A stretch of DNA of 43,441 nt from an uncultured Streptococcus sp. (lineage in GTDB: Bacteria > Bacillota > Bacilli > Lactobacillales > Streptococcaceae): positions 1 through 43,441 of the forward strand of contig CAKPVT010000011.1 in assembly GCA_934196125.1 (NCBI GenBank). The letters are read 5' to 3'. Below the pieces are notes generated by a model. The model made no database searches, was not told the DNA's origin, and saw nothing but the letters and a program-made list of their open reading frames with translations. The translations under genes and the position numbers were made by a program. This document shows positions 1-7,218 of the stretch, piece by piece (position 1 is the stretch's first letter; each line of letters starts with the position of its first letter).

Positions 1-24
1 CACAGCTCACAGCTCACAGCTCAC
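1..24. repeat. 7-bp tandem repeat at window edge
   Basis: The unit CACAGCT occurs three times head to tail, followed by CAC. The array may continue to the left beyond the window. No function is visible; it lies about 100 bases before the methylase gene and may mark the edge of an inserted segment. Confidence 0.6.
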
Positions 25-67
25 GCTGATTATGTAATCGGACGTGTTTTTTGTCAAGCCCTAAAAC

Positions 68-100
68 AGGCTTTTTCGCATTTTAGCGAAAAAGCCTTTT
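68..100 (+). terminator. Perfect 12-bp hairpin before the methylase gene
   Basis: AGGCTTTTTCGC at 68-79 is the exact reverse complement of 86-97, with a 6-base loop and a short T run. This is either the terminator of a gene to the left or a leader hairpin in the methylase transcript. The T run is only four bases, so termination may be weak. Confidence 0.6.
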
Positions 101-128
101 ATGCTCCCTACGAAAGTGGGGTGGCATA

Positions 129-1145
129 ATGGCTGGCTCACTCCACAACGCTAAAAAAGTCAAAAACGATGAGTTTTATACTCGTTATAAAGATATTGCT
201 GAGGAAATGGGGCATTATAGAGAACACTTTAGAGATAAGGTTATCTACTGTAATTGTGATGACCCAACACAATCAAATTTTTGGCGTTATTTTCATAACA
301 ACTTTGCTAGTTTGGGTATTAAAAAACTGATAGCAACACATTTTCAAGAAGATAGCGAACCTTCGTATGCTCTGATTTATGAAGGTGGCGATGATTTCAA
401 TATGGAAGCTGGAAATATTGAAACTATTTATGGGGATGATGAGTATACCGCTGGAGATTTCCGAAGCAAGGACAGTATAAACTATCTGAAAGAAGCTGAT
501 ATTGTTGTGACTAATCCTCCGTTTAGTTTGTTTAGAGAATATATTTCTCAATTAATGGAACATCAAAAAAAATTTATCGTTATCGGAAACAAAAACTCTG
601 TAACATATAAGGAAATTTTTCCACTTATTCAGAATAACCAAATTTGGATTGGTGCTAGAAGTATGAATTCAGACTTTTGGTTGTACGTTCCAGATGATGC
701 AAAATATGAGAAATTAGACGAAGATGGCAGAAAAGTTAAGCATATTATGGCTTGTTGGTACACTGACTTAGATTTACAAAAGCGTCATGATGGCTTATGG
801 CATATTGGAGATAAGTTCGACCAAACAAAAGCTCATAAGTATTATGAAGGATTTGAAAAGAAATACCCAAAATACGATAATTATAATGGAATAAATGTAG
901 ATAACGTAAAAGATATACCAATTGATTATGAAGGAATGATGGGTGTTCCTATTACTTACATTGATAAATTCAACCCAAAAGAATTTGAAATATTAGGTTG
1001 TTCATATTCATACGGAGACCCAGGTGAACCATTCCATAAACAAGGAGAGAGTTTCAATGTTAGTGTTAATAACAAAAATGTTTATAAACGTATTTTTATA
1101 AGAAACTTAAATCCTATCAGTCGTACAGAAGACAGAGGTTATTAA
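129..1145 (+). CDS. EcoRI-type adenine-specific DNA methyltransferase
   Basis: The 338-residue protein has the length and layout of the EcoRI methylase family, which methylates adenine N6 within a short DNA site using S-adenosylmethionine. The catalytic motif IV reads TNPPF at residues 128-132, and the N-terminus NAKKVKNDEFYTRY (residues 8-20) is characteristic of the family. It is followed after 15 bases by a DUF262-HNH gene on the same strand, so the two look like one operon. The likely role is to protect host DNA from the neighbouring nuclease; the site specificity cannot be read from sequence. No strong Shine-Dalgarno is seen before the ATG. An orphan methylase is the alternative. Confidence 0.88.
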   Translation: MAGSLHNAKKVKNDEFYTRYKDIAEEMGHYREHFRDKVIYCNCDDPTQSNFWRYFHNNFASLGIKKLIATHFQEDSEPSYALIYEGGDDFNMEAGNIETIYGDDEYTAGDFRSKDSINYLKEADIVVTNPPFSLFREYISQLMEHQKKFIVIGNKNSVTYKEIFPLIQNNQIWIGARSMNSDFWLYVPDDAKYEKLDEDGRKVKHIMACWYTDLDLQKRHDGLWHIGDKFDQTKAHKYYEGFEKKYPKYDNYNGINVDNVKDIPIDYEGMMGVPITYIDKFNPKEFEILGCSYSYGDPGEPFHKQGESFNVSVNNKNVYKRIFIRNLNPISRTEDRGY

Positions 1146-1160
1146 CAAGGAGGTAATATT

Positions 1161-2399
1161 ATGAAAGTAACTAGATTAAGAGATTTACTAAATAAACCAT
1201 TTACCATTCGAAATTTGGCTAGTGGTTATACCAATAACGATGATGGTGCAACAACAGATGCTGTAAAAGGATATAATGGTAACTTAAATATCCGTCCGTC
1301 TTATCAAAGAAATAGCGTATATAACGAAGATAAGAGACAAGCTGTAATCCAAACCGTTTTAGACGAGTGTCCTTTAGGTATCATGTACTGGGTTGATTTA
1401 GGAAACGGACAATATGAAGTTCTAGATGGTCAACAACGTATTTTAGCTATTTGTAATTATGTTATGGGGAATTACTCTGTAAAATCAAGTAAATTTCCAT
1501 CCAGTGCTCCACAACAAGATTTCCCAAATCTTCAGATGAACCTAACTGACTTAGCAGAACAAATTCTTGATTATGAGTTAGACATATATGTTTGTGAAGG
1601 AACTGCTTCCGAAAAAATGAAATGGTTTCATGTTATCAATACAGCAGGCGAACCATTAAATGAGCAAGAATTAAGAAACTCTGCTTATACAGGAACTTGG
1701 CTTTCTGATGCTAAACAAAGATTTTCAACAAAGACTGGACGTGGCGTTGTACTTGCTGACGAGAATCCGAATAACGATAAAGCAGAACCACTATTAAATG
1801 GTAATTGGAATAGACAAGAGTATCTACAAACTGCTATTAAATGGGCTTCACAAAATGATAATGACGATAGTACAAATACAATCGAAGATTATATGTTGAA
1901 GCATCAAGGAGATGCAGATGCTTCTGGATTATGGCAAAATTTTTCTGCCATAATTGAATGGGTTCGTGGAAAGTTTATAAGCTATCAAAACAGTTTGAAA
2001 GGGATGGATTGGGGAACAATCTACAAAGAGTATCAATTAGGACAGTTAGACAACAATATCATCAAAAATAGTGCTTCTGTCATTAACGAAAAAATTGCAG
2101 AGTTGGTAAATGATGATGAAGTCACAACTAAAATGAAAGGGATTTATCAGTACATCATTTACGGAGATTCCAAATATCTCCAACTTAGAGCTTTTGATGA
2201 TAAAACCATTAAGCAAAAATATGAAGAACAGAGCCATCACTGCGTTTATTGTGTGGATGAAGGAAACAACAGAGAGTATGCTCTTAAAGAACTAGCAGGC
2301 GACCATATTACACCGTGGTCTTTAGGTGGAAAAACTGTCCTTGAAAATTGCCAACTATTATGTAAAAAGCACAACTCTTCAAAAGGGAACAACTATTAA
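1161..2399 (+). CDS. DUF262 plus HNH nuclease domain protein
   Basis: The 412-residue protein begins with a DUF262 (ParB/sulfiredoxin-like) domain. RPSYQR at 45-50 and DGQQR at 89-93 are the usual conserved motifs, which in GmrSD, SspE and BrxU support nucleotide hydrolysis. The C-terminus is an HNH nuclease: CVYC at 361-364, DHITP at 381-385, an Asn near 396, and C401 with HN at 404-405. A strong AAGGAGGT lies just before the ATG. Because the upstream gene is a DNA methylase, I infer this is the restriction partner, although DUF262-HNH proteins are better known as modification-dependent nucleases. A terminator follows directly, closing a two-gene unit. Confidence 0.85.
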   Translation: MKVTRLRDLLNKPFTIRNLASGYTNNDDGATTDAVKGYNGNLNIRPSYQRNSVYNEDKRQAVIQTVLDECPLGIMYWVDLGNGQYEVLDGQQRILAICNYVMGNYSVKSSKFPSSAPQQDFPNLQMNLTDLAEQILDYELDIYVCEGTASEKMKWFHVINTAGEPLNEQELRNSAYTGTWLSDAKQRFSTKTGRGVVLADENPNNDKAEPLLNGNWNRQEYLQTAIKWASQNDNDDSTNTIEDYMLKHQGDADASGLWQNFSAIIEWVRGKFISYQNSLKGMDWGTIYKEYQLGQLDNNIIKNSASVINEKIAELVNDDEVTTKMKGIYQYIIYGDSKYLQLRAFDDKTIKQKYEEQSHHCVYCVDEGNNREYALKELAGDHITPWSLGGKTVLENCQLLCKKHNSSKGNNY

Positions 2400-2404
2400 A
2401 ATTG

Positions 2405-2439
2405 AAAAGGCGACTTCCAAAACGGAAATCGTCTTTTTT
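2405..2439 (+). terminator. Rho-independent terminator of the methylase/HNH operon
   Basis: A 14-bp stem with one mismatch and one G-U pair surrounds an AAAAC loop and ends in six T residues, starting six bases after the HNH gene stop codon. Confidence 0.85.
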
Positions 2440-2621
2440 GATATTCTCATAAATACAATATGTTGTTGGTGGTGGTGTAAACTGGTATATAGTTCCCAAA
2501 TATAAAATAAATACACAATAAAATCTATTTAATATACAGTAAAATGCATTTTATTCTATACTACAGATTTCTTTGGTTACTTTTTTGGTTAACATTAACT
2601 CATAGCTCTCAAAAAACCACA

Positions 2622-2879
2622 TATTTTTAAAGAATCTTTGCTTGATAATCTGACACTTGGTCGTTCTGTGGACAAAGAGCAAGAATCTCTATTGCCCGTG
2701 AATTAATTGGTAACAAACCAATACTCATCATGGACGAGGGTGTTTCAAACCTAGACAAAACGACCGCTATTAATATTGAACGACGTCTGCTTCAGACCAA
2801 AGAACTAACAGTTATCATGATTACGCATCATCTCTATGACGAAAATAGAGCACTATTTGACCAAATTATCGAGATATAG
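2622..2879 (+). pseudogene. Relic of an ABC transporter ATPase (C-terminal part)
   Basis: Translation from 2667 to the TAG at 2877-2879 gives the ABC signature tail GQRARISIARELI, a Walker B strand ILIMDEGVSNLD, and the switch region ITHH. Immediately upstream, in another frame, KESLLDNLTLGRSV resembles the segment after the Q-loop of ABC exporters. The two pieces are joined out of frame with the intervening sequence missing, and there is no Walker A or start codon. This is the dead tail of an exporter-type ATPase, not a working gene. Walker B has Gly where most have Pro after the catalytic Glu. Confidence 0.8.
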
Positions 2880-2904
2880 AATATATTTTACGAGGAAAAC
2901 CAGT

Positions 2905-2937
2905 AGAAAAAAACCGTCAGCCTCGAGCACTGACGGT
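2905..2937 (-). terminator. rpmH terminator
   Basis: On the minus strand the stem CCGTCAG/CTGACGG (plus one A-T pair) is followed by a run of T residues, about 20 bases after the rpmH stop. Confidence 0.85.
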
Positions 2938-2957
2938 AACTTTTTGTATTCTATCAA

Positions 2958-3092
2958 TTAAGCAGATAAAACTTTACGTCCTTTACGACGGCGAGCAGCA
3001 AGCACGCGACGTCCGTTTTTAGTTGACATACGGTGACGGAATCCGTGTTTACGTTGACGACGGATTTTACTTGGTTGATAAGTACGTTTCAC
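2958..3092 (-). CDS. rpmH: Ribosomal protein bL34
   Basis: This 44-residue basic protein is the complete large-subunit protein bL34. It begins with [18 protein letters not shown] after the initiator and ends in GRKVLSA, as in other streptococci. The start is GTG, with GAGGAGG about eight bases upstream and a strong promoter behind it. In this window rpmH is separated from the rnpA-yidC-jag cluster by about 6 kb of accessory genes. rpmH and rnpA are neighbours in many bacteria, although in some streptococci they are far apart. Confidence 0.96.
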
Positions 3093-3166
3093 GATGAATA
3101 CCTCCTCATAGATTTTCGTATTCGTTTAGCCGGCTATATTTGATCAGTTACTAAACATACCATATT

Positions 3167-3195
3167 ATTTTATAATAAGAATAGGAAGCTGTCAA
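3167..3195 (-). promoter_or_regulatory. rpmH promoter
   Basis: Minus strand: TTGACA (3195-3190), a 17-base spacer and TAAAAT (3172-3167), about 75 bases ahead of the GTG start. Confidence 0.8.
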
Positions 3196-3289
3196 GAACC
3201 ACTTGGTTTTGGTATGTGTCTTGTTTTCTGGGAATTTTCAAATAAGCTAGAAAAAAACGTTGAAAACAGAGAATTCTTATCATCGAAAA

Positions 3290-3324
3290 AAGACTGAAAC
3301 AATTTTTTCCTTTGCTTCAGTCTT
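3290..3324 (-). terminator. Terminator of the transposase gene
   Basis: On the minus strand AAGACTGAA and TTCAGTCTT form a stem ending in six T residues. The stem overlaps the last codons of the transposase gene. Confidence 0.8.
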
Positions 3325-4561
3325 GACGCCAATCACCAAAGAAGAGCTCCTCTAATTGATCAATCCTCTCTAAAAGAATAAGCCTCGCCATTGCACAGGC
3401 GCCTTTGATTGACCAATACATTCCACGATGTTTCATTCGATAAGTCACTTGACGATGCTGACTTTCCATGACTCCAATTCCTTTATGAGAGAGACCTCTT
3501 AATTTAGCGGGTTTGGTATCCTTAAAATTATCAAGCAACTTCTGACGAAACTGTTGAAAATCATAATAGTCTTCTTCATCAAAAATTAAAGCCTCAGTAG
3601 TATCTAAGACCGTTTTTAATAATTTTCGATCATACGTTTGAACTGCCTTAAAAACTAAATCTTGAAGGACTTTTGGATAAGGTTTGAAAAATCGTTTGAG
3701 TTTTTCTTTTACATGATAGGCATCCCAAAAATGTTCGTGACGTTTAATCTTGAGTGCCTTTTGAATATTTTGAAAAACACGTCTGGTATATCCTTTACCA
3801 TTATCTGAGTTAGTCACTAAAATGGTTTGATCGGTAATTTCAAAATGATTATAAAGGTAATCTAACAACTCTTCTCTGGCTATATCATAATCAGTATGAA
3901 TGATTTCATGCTTATTAAGGAGAACTGACCGTCCATGGACTTTTTTAGTTCCTGTATGAATAAGAAAATGGGCTAAATCTGTGTTATGCTTCTCGTTATT
4001 TTTAGAAGTTGTTTTCACCAGAACACCGTCACCCTCAACATAAATAATCGGTACTTTGATTTTTTCTGGAACTTGTTCCTCCACAAAATAACGATAATGA
4101 CTCTTTTCAGAGAATAATTGTCCTGTTAATTTAACAGCTTTTAGAACAGTATCTTTCGTAATGTCTAGGCGGTAAGATAACTTTATCATTCGACAAACTT
4201 GACGATAAGACATTTCTGAAGCATATCTAGCAAAGTGATACACTAATTCTAGCGAACAACGCTGATATTTTTTCAAAGCCAACCAGTCATCAACAGGATA
4301 ACGTGTCTCATCTCCTCGTCGCCAGCGGCTTCTTGAAAAAGTGATTTCACCAAACGTAAATAATACGGTTCTTTCACTACTATCCACTCTTTTATAGCCA
4401 TTTGCTCGCATGGTGGGAGCTATCTGTTTATCATAATCAGCAATTTTCTTTAAGAATAATTGCTTACCATAATCATCACGTTCTTCTACAAATCCTCTTT
4501 CATCAAATCTCATTACTACCATAGCTCTATTATAACACCTAATTCTGTTTTTCATAAACAC
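3317..4561 (-). mobile_element. ISLre2-family (UPF0236) transposase
   Basis: The open frame encodes up to 414 residues of a UPF0236/ISLre2-type transposase. Typical stretches are RSRWRRGDETRYP (near residue 80), the YVEGDGV acidic motif (near 175), VTNSDNGKGYT (near 250), and a C-terminal block with SHKGIGVMESQHR and MKHRGMYWS. The frame is intact, so the enzyme could be active. The first codon is GTG; ATG at the MVVMRFDERGF position (residue 14) is an alternative start and has TATAAT close upstream. I could not identify terminal inverted repeats or a target duplication, so the outer ends of the element are unknown. It sits between rpmH and the toxin-antitoxin pair. Confidence 0.85.
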
Positions 4562-4710
4562 TTATTGCCAAGAATCAGGAGTTATATGCCCTTAAGAATA
4601 TTCTAATAAGAGCAATTACATTGTAACAATTATATATTCATGCCTTTTTGTAATTTTTTTGTCTGTTTTAACGGATTTTTTTCATTTTTACGGTTTTTTG
4701 AGGTAAAAAC

Positions 4711-4739
4711 TTGACACGGAATTGAAAATGTGTTACAAT
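4711..4739 (+). promoter_or_regulatory. Promoter of the toxin-antitoxin operon
   Basis: TTGACA (4711-4716), a 17-base spacer and TACAAT (4734-4739) form a near-consensus promoter. It overlaps the ATG at 4722 and so argues for the later start at 4785. A related near-palindrome ATTGT-A-ACAAT lies at 4620-4630 and could be an operator, which is speculative. Confidence 0.82.
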
Positions 4740-4784
4740 GTGATACATAGAGAAAATAACATGAAAGGTACTGAGGAAAGAAAA

Positions 4785-5006
4785 ATGACTACTATAACTG
4801 TTAGATTAAATCACAATGAGGAAGAACTATTTAAAGGGTATTCACAGCTTTCAGGAGAAAGTATCTCAACACTTTTGAAAAAAGCTTTAAAGAATAACAT
4901 TGAAGATGAACTTGACCTCAAGGCTTATCAAGAAGCTTATCAAGAATATCAAAAAGACCCTGAAACAATTTCTCACGCTGACTTTAAAAAACAACTAGGA
5001 TTTTAA
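4785..5006 (+). CDS. RelB/DinJ-like antitoxin
   Basis: The 73-residue protein starts MTTITVRLNHNEEELF, a ribbon-helix-helix N-terminus of the RelB/DinJ type that would bind its own promoter. An acidic C-terminus ending in DFKKQLGF would wrap the toxin. I chose the ATG at 4785 because GAGGAAAG lies just upstream and the promoter covers the earlier in-frame ATG at 4722; the ATG at 4761 is a weaker alternative. The RelE-like toxin gene follows after 26 bases. Together they form a type II toxin-antitoxin unit, probably autoregulated. Confidence 0.88.
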   Translation: MTTITVRLNHNEEELFKGYSQLSGESISTLLKKALKNNIEDELDLKAYQEAYQEYQKDPETISHADFKKQLGF

Positions 5007-5032
5007 ATATATCCTAAAGAAAGAGGTGTCCA

Positions 5033-5296
5033 ATGTATAGCGTACGATATTCTAAAAAAGCTCAAAAGCAAATTGGAAAATTAGATAAATCCGTTCAGCG
5101 ACTTTTATTTGCTTGGATTGATAAAAACTTAGAGGGGACTGATGACCCACGACAGCATGGTCGAGGGCTTACTGCTAACCGTTCTAATCAATGGCGTTAC
5201 CGTATTGGTAATTATCGACTGATTTGTGACATACAAGAGGATAAAGCTATTATTTTAGCTCTTGAATTTGGACATAGGAGTACAATTTATAAATAA
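5033..5296 (+). CDS. RelE/ParE-family toxin
   Basis: This 87-residue basic protein has the RelE/ParE fold pattern: YSKKAQKQIGKLDK at the start, then the central strands NQWRYRIGNYRLICDI and the closing strand ILALEFGHRSTIYK. RelE members cleave mRNA on the ribosome and ParE members poison gyrase. The RYRIGNYRLI strand with a C-terminal His/Tyr fits an mRNA interferase better, but this is not certain. AAAGAGGTG lies just before the ATG. The antitoxin gene is directly upstream and a strong hairpin terminator follows. Confidence 0.88.
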   Translation: MYSVRYSKKAQKQIGKLDKSVQRLLFAWIDKNLEGTDDPRQHGRGLTANRSNQWRYRIGNYRLICDIQEDKAIILALEFGHRSTIYK

Positions 5297-5331
5297 AAAA
5301 ACAGCTATATAATGAATGTAGCTGTTTTTAT
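5294..5331 (+). terminator. Terminator of the toxin-antitoxin operon
   Basis: AAAAAACAGCTA and TAGCTGTTTTTA pair, overlapping the toxin stop codon. The stem has A and T runs on both sides, so it could act in both directions. Confidence 0.85.
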
Positions 5332-5346
5332 TATATTAGCGGTAAT

Positions 5347-5436
5347 AAAAAAGAGCTAGCAAAGACTAGCTCTCCATCCATACTCCCGAGGGGTATGGAT
5401 TTAGCACAAATTAATGTAAGACCCTTAATTTCTTAC
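5347..5436 (-). ncRNA. Probable 90-nt small RNA with three hairpins
   Basis: On the minus strand a promoter TTGACT (5470-5465), 16-base spacer and TATAAT (5448-5443) would start RNA near 5436. The transcript would fold into TGTAAGA/TCTTACA, then ATCCATAC/GTATGGAT, then a terminator GAGCTAG/CTAGCTC followed by six T residues ending near 5347. No open reading frame with a ribosome site is visible inside. The size and architecture resemble type I antitoxin RNAs, but no convergent small toxin ORF fits in the space to the left. The identity is therefore open. Confidence 0.55.
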
Positions 5437-5450
5437 ACACTTATTATACC

Positions 5451-5482
5451 AAAAAAACGCTCCCAGTCAAAGCCGAGAGCGT
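5451..5482 (-). terminator. Terminator overlapping the small-RNA promoter
   Basis: On the minus strand ACGCTC and GGGAGCGT pair and are followed by seven T residues. It would end transcription arriving from the right, and its 3' arm overlaps the -35/-10 spacer of the small-RNA promoter. Confidence 0.65.
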
Positions 5483-5547
5483 GTTAAAGTGTTTGCTATT
5501 TAAATTTTCTGATAAAAAAGACTGTAAATTGTTCTGTTTAGAATAAG

Positions 5548-5592
5548 TTAATTTTCTTTACGTTTACGAATACCAACTAATCCTACTGTTAG
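5548..5592 (-). pseudogene. Tail relic of a cell-wall-anchored protein
   Basis: The last 14 codons before the TAA at 5550-5548 read LTVGLVGIRKRKEN, the end of a sortase sorting signal (hydrophobic stretch plus basic tail). Two stop codons sit immediately upstream in frame and no LPXTG is found. This is only a fragment, and the call rests on this tail alone. Confidence 0.35.
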
Positions 5593-5630
5593 CTACTATC
5601 TTTTTGAGACTATCCCTTTTGTTAAATTTT

Positions 5631-5765
5631 TTACAATGATATTCCAGTGCGTTTTTCATGCGTTTGTTTCATCTCTTTAGCAAAGTCATAATCGAATGTG
5701 TCTAATTTTTTGAGAATAATCAGTATGTCTATAAAATCAAGAGATTTTCCTATTAATTTTTTCAA
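5631..5765 (-). other. Short possible coding remnant, unknown
   Basis: A TTG-started 44-codon frame contains KSLDFIDILIILKKLD followed by YDFAKEMKQTHEKRTG. The amphipathic pattern looks coding. However, the start lies inside a terminator hairpin and no ribosome site is seen, so it may be the tail of a decayed gene or chance. Confidence 0.25.
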
Positions 5766-5795
5766 AAAAATACCCCAGCATATAACTGGAGCATT
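5764..5795 (-). terminator. Terminator after the secreted-protein pseudogene
   Basis: On the minus strand a 10-bp stem AATGCTCCAG/CTGGGGTATT (two G-U pairs) is followed by seven T residues. Confidence 0.8.
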
Positions 5796-5800
5796 CATTA

Positions 5801-6197
5801 TCATTCTTCTAAAGCTTCGTATAAGGCTTCTTTTAGCTCTTCGACCGTTGTTGCTCTAGGGGAATCTAAGCTTAGTTCTTCCTCGACTTGACCGCTGTCA
5901 GTATCGTATGTCTTTAGAACCGCATTCAGTTAAAGAATACAATAGACCACCTTCCTCATCAGCGATGACTTTAGTATTTTCATCAATACTCCAGTTGTTA
6001 AACATCTCATCAACGTAATCTTTTGTAAAAAATTCTTCTCCCTTTAAATCACTAACAATCTTATCAATGGTATAATTACCAGTCTTATGCGATACCACAC
6101 TAGTCTCAACGTCAGAAGCTACTAATTGAGTATTGACCCCAAACAATAAAAACAATACCCCTAAAGTACAACAAACAACCAAAAACACCTTTTTCAT
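5801..6197 (-). pseudogene. Frameshifted small secreted or membrane-anchored protein
   Basis: From the ATG at 6197 the frame encodes a signal-peptide-like N-terminus (MKKVFLVVCCTLGVLFLLFG) and an acidic soluble region, then stops at 5898 after about 99 residues. In the next frame the protein continues as AVLKTYDTDSGQVEEELSL and runs to EALYEALEE before the TGA at 5803-5801. The unbroken product would be about 131 residues. The break lies near 5910-5935, not in a long homopolymer. GGGAGGG precedes the start and a good terminator follows the restored stop, so the gene was once functional. I do not recognise the family. Confidence 0.7.
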
Positions 6198-6240
6198 AAC
6201 CTATTCCCTCCCTAAAACCATAACCACTATAAAAATATAT

Positions 6241-6254
6241 ACTTTTTAAAAAGT
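6241..6254. promoter_or_regulatory. 14-bp palindrome in the promoter region of the secreted-protein gene
   Basis: ACTTTTTAAAAAGT is a perfect palindrome about 45 bases before the start at 6197. It could be an operator or a chance feature of AT-rich DNA. Confidence 0.3.
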
Positions 6255-6290
6255 GTATCTTTTTAAAAATATTTTAATGCTAAATATAGC

Positions 6291-6319
6291 AAAAAAGTGA
6301 GACAACTAAAATCTCACTC
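6291..6319 (-). terminator. Terminator of the ABC-LytTR-DUF3021 operon
   Basis: On the minus strand GTGAGA and TCTCAC pair, followed by six T residues, just past the DUF3021 stop. Confidence 0.8.
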
Positions 6320-6340
6320 TCTTAAATTTATAGATACTTA

Positions 6341-6739
6341 CTAATTTTTCTCTTGTAATTTCTTATTGATATTTCTCACGCGAGTGCTGAAGCTTAGATA
6401 GATAAACAACCAAATCACCAAATAAGTAATGAAAAATTCCGCTAAAAAACGCCATGACCAGATAAACGACGTTGTGATGCCGTTAAGCAAATTAAGGCAA
6501 CTATCCAAACTATAAACCAAACAAAAATGAATGATAAATTGCCAGATGACTGGGAGAGTTTCTGATTCAAAAATCATGCTAACCAAGCCAATCAAACCAC
6601 TAATAAATACCACATTCATAATCTGTTGAACGGTCTGTATCTCAGCACCACTTTGCCACAAGAAAAAGATGTATGCTAAACTTCCAATGCCAATCCCCAT
6701 AAACCAATAAATACTGATAAGTTTTATATATTTTCTCAC
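6341..6739 (-). CDS. DUF3021-family membrane protein
   Basis: The 132-residue protein has four predicted membrane helices: about residues 9-28, 40-57, 66-86 and 91-117. It then ends in a basic cytoplasmic tail (STRVRNINKKLQEKN). Size and pattern match DUF3021, whose members are usually encoded beside a LytTR transcription factor. In LytTR regulatory systems of streptococci (HdrRM, BrsRM) the membrane partner restrains the regulator; that role is inferred here. The start is GTG with GAGGAA upstream, ten bases after the LytTR stop. It is the last gene of a four-gene operon. Confidence 0.8.
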   Translation of the reverse strand: MRKYIKLISIYWFMGIGIGSLAYIFFLWQSGAEIQTVQQIMNVVFISGLIGLVSMIFESETLPVIWQFIIHFCLVYSLDSCLNLLNGITTSFIWSWRFLAEFFITYLVIWLFIYLSFSTRVRNINKKLQEKN

Positions 6740-6749
6740 ATCAAATTCC

Positions 6750-7205
6750 TCACAATCCCAAACGTCTTTCTAGCTCTGACAAATAACGCCGACTAACATC
6801 TGTTTTGATTTTTCCTGTCAATATCGCTAACATATTGCCTGAAAAGCTATTCTCAAGTGCTTTCAGATGATTGATATTAATCAAAGCATGCTTAGAAACT
6901 TGGACAAAATCTGGGTTTGCTAAGCGCTGGCGAAATTTATACAAGCGGTCGTTAGTCAACAATCGTCCCTGCGTCGTTTCCAAAATCAAAGAAGTCCCAT
7001 CAACATCCACAAGAATCAAATCTGACACGCGTAATAACTCTGTACGAACAGCTGTTTTTACTGGCAAAATCTCCACCCTACCCTGCTCAAATTTCGCTAA
7101 ATAATCTAAAACATCTTGGACAGCTTGGTCGTATTTTCCACTTCGTACCAAAACTTCAATAGTCTCTTTTGGTAAACTGCTATCCTCTTCAAACTGGTAA
7201 TGCAC
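6750..7205 (-). CDS. LytTR-domain transcriptional regulator
   Basis: The 151-residue protein has no receiver domain. A short N-terminal region precedes a LytTR DNA-binding domain at about residues 43-147, with typical elements ILVDVDGTSLILETTQGRLL, FRQRLANPDFVQVSKHALIN, and NMLAILTGKIKTDVSRRY. It starts at GTG with AGGAG upstream. It lies between the ABC permease gene and a DUF3021 gene, 13 bases after the former. It probably activates its own operon, with the DUF3021 protein as membrane-bound partner. Tandem repeats ahead of the ATPase gene are candidate binding sites. Confidence 0.88.
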   Translation of the reverse strand: MHYQFEEDSSLPKETIEVLVRSGKYDQAVQDVLDYLAKFEQGRVEILPVKTAVRTELLRVSDLILVDVDGTSLILETTQGRLLTNDRLYKFRQRLANPDFVQVSKHALININHLKALENSFSGNMLAILTGKIKTDVSRRYLSELERRLGL

Positions 7206-7218
7206 CCTTCAACTCCTC

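Noticed and set aside
3093..4710. Defined ends of the ISLre2-type element
   Set aside because: I compared both flanks of the transposase gene and found no convincing inverted repeats or target duplication, so only the gene is annotated.
4722..4784. Longer antitoxin start at 4722
   Set aside because: The consensus -35/-10 pair (4711-4739) covers it, so it cannot be in the mRNA; the ATG at 4785 has the ribosome site.
5347..5436. Fst-type type I toxin system
   Set aside because: The small RNA fits an antitoxin in size, but no roughly 30-residue hydrophobic toxin frame lies in the required convergent position.
5575..5584. Competence (ComX) box TACGAATA
   Set aside because: The string falls inside the anchored-protein tail remnant, has no suitable gene downstream, and is expected by chance.
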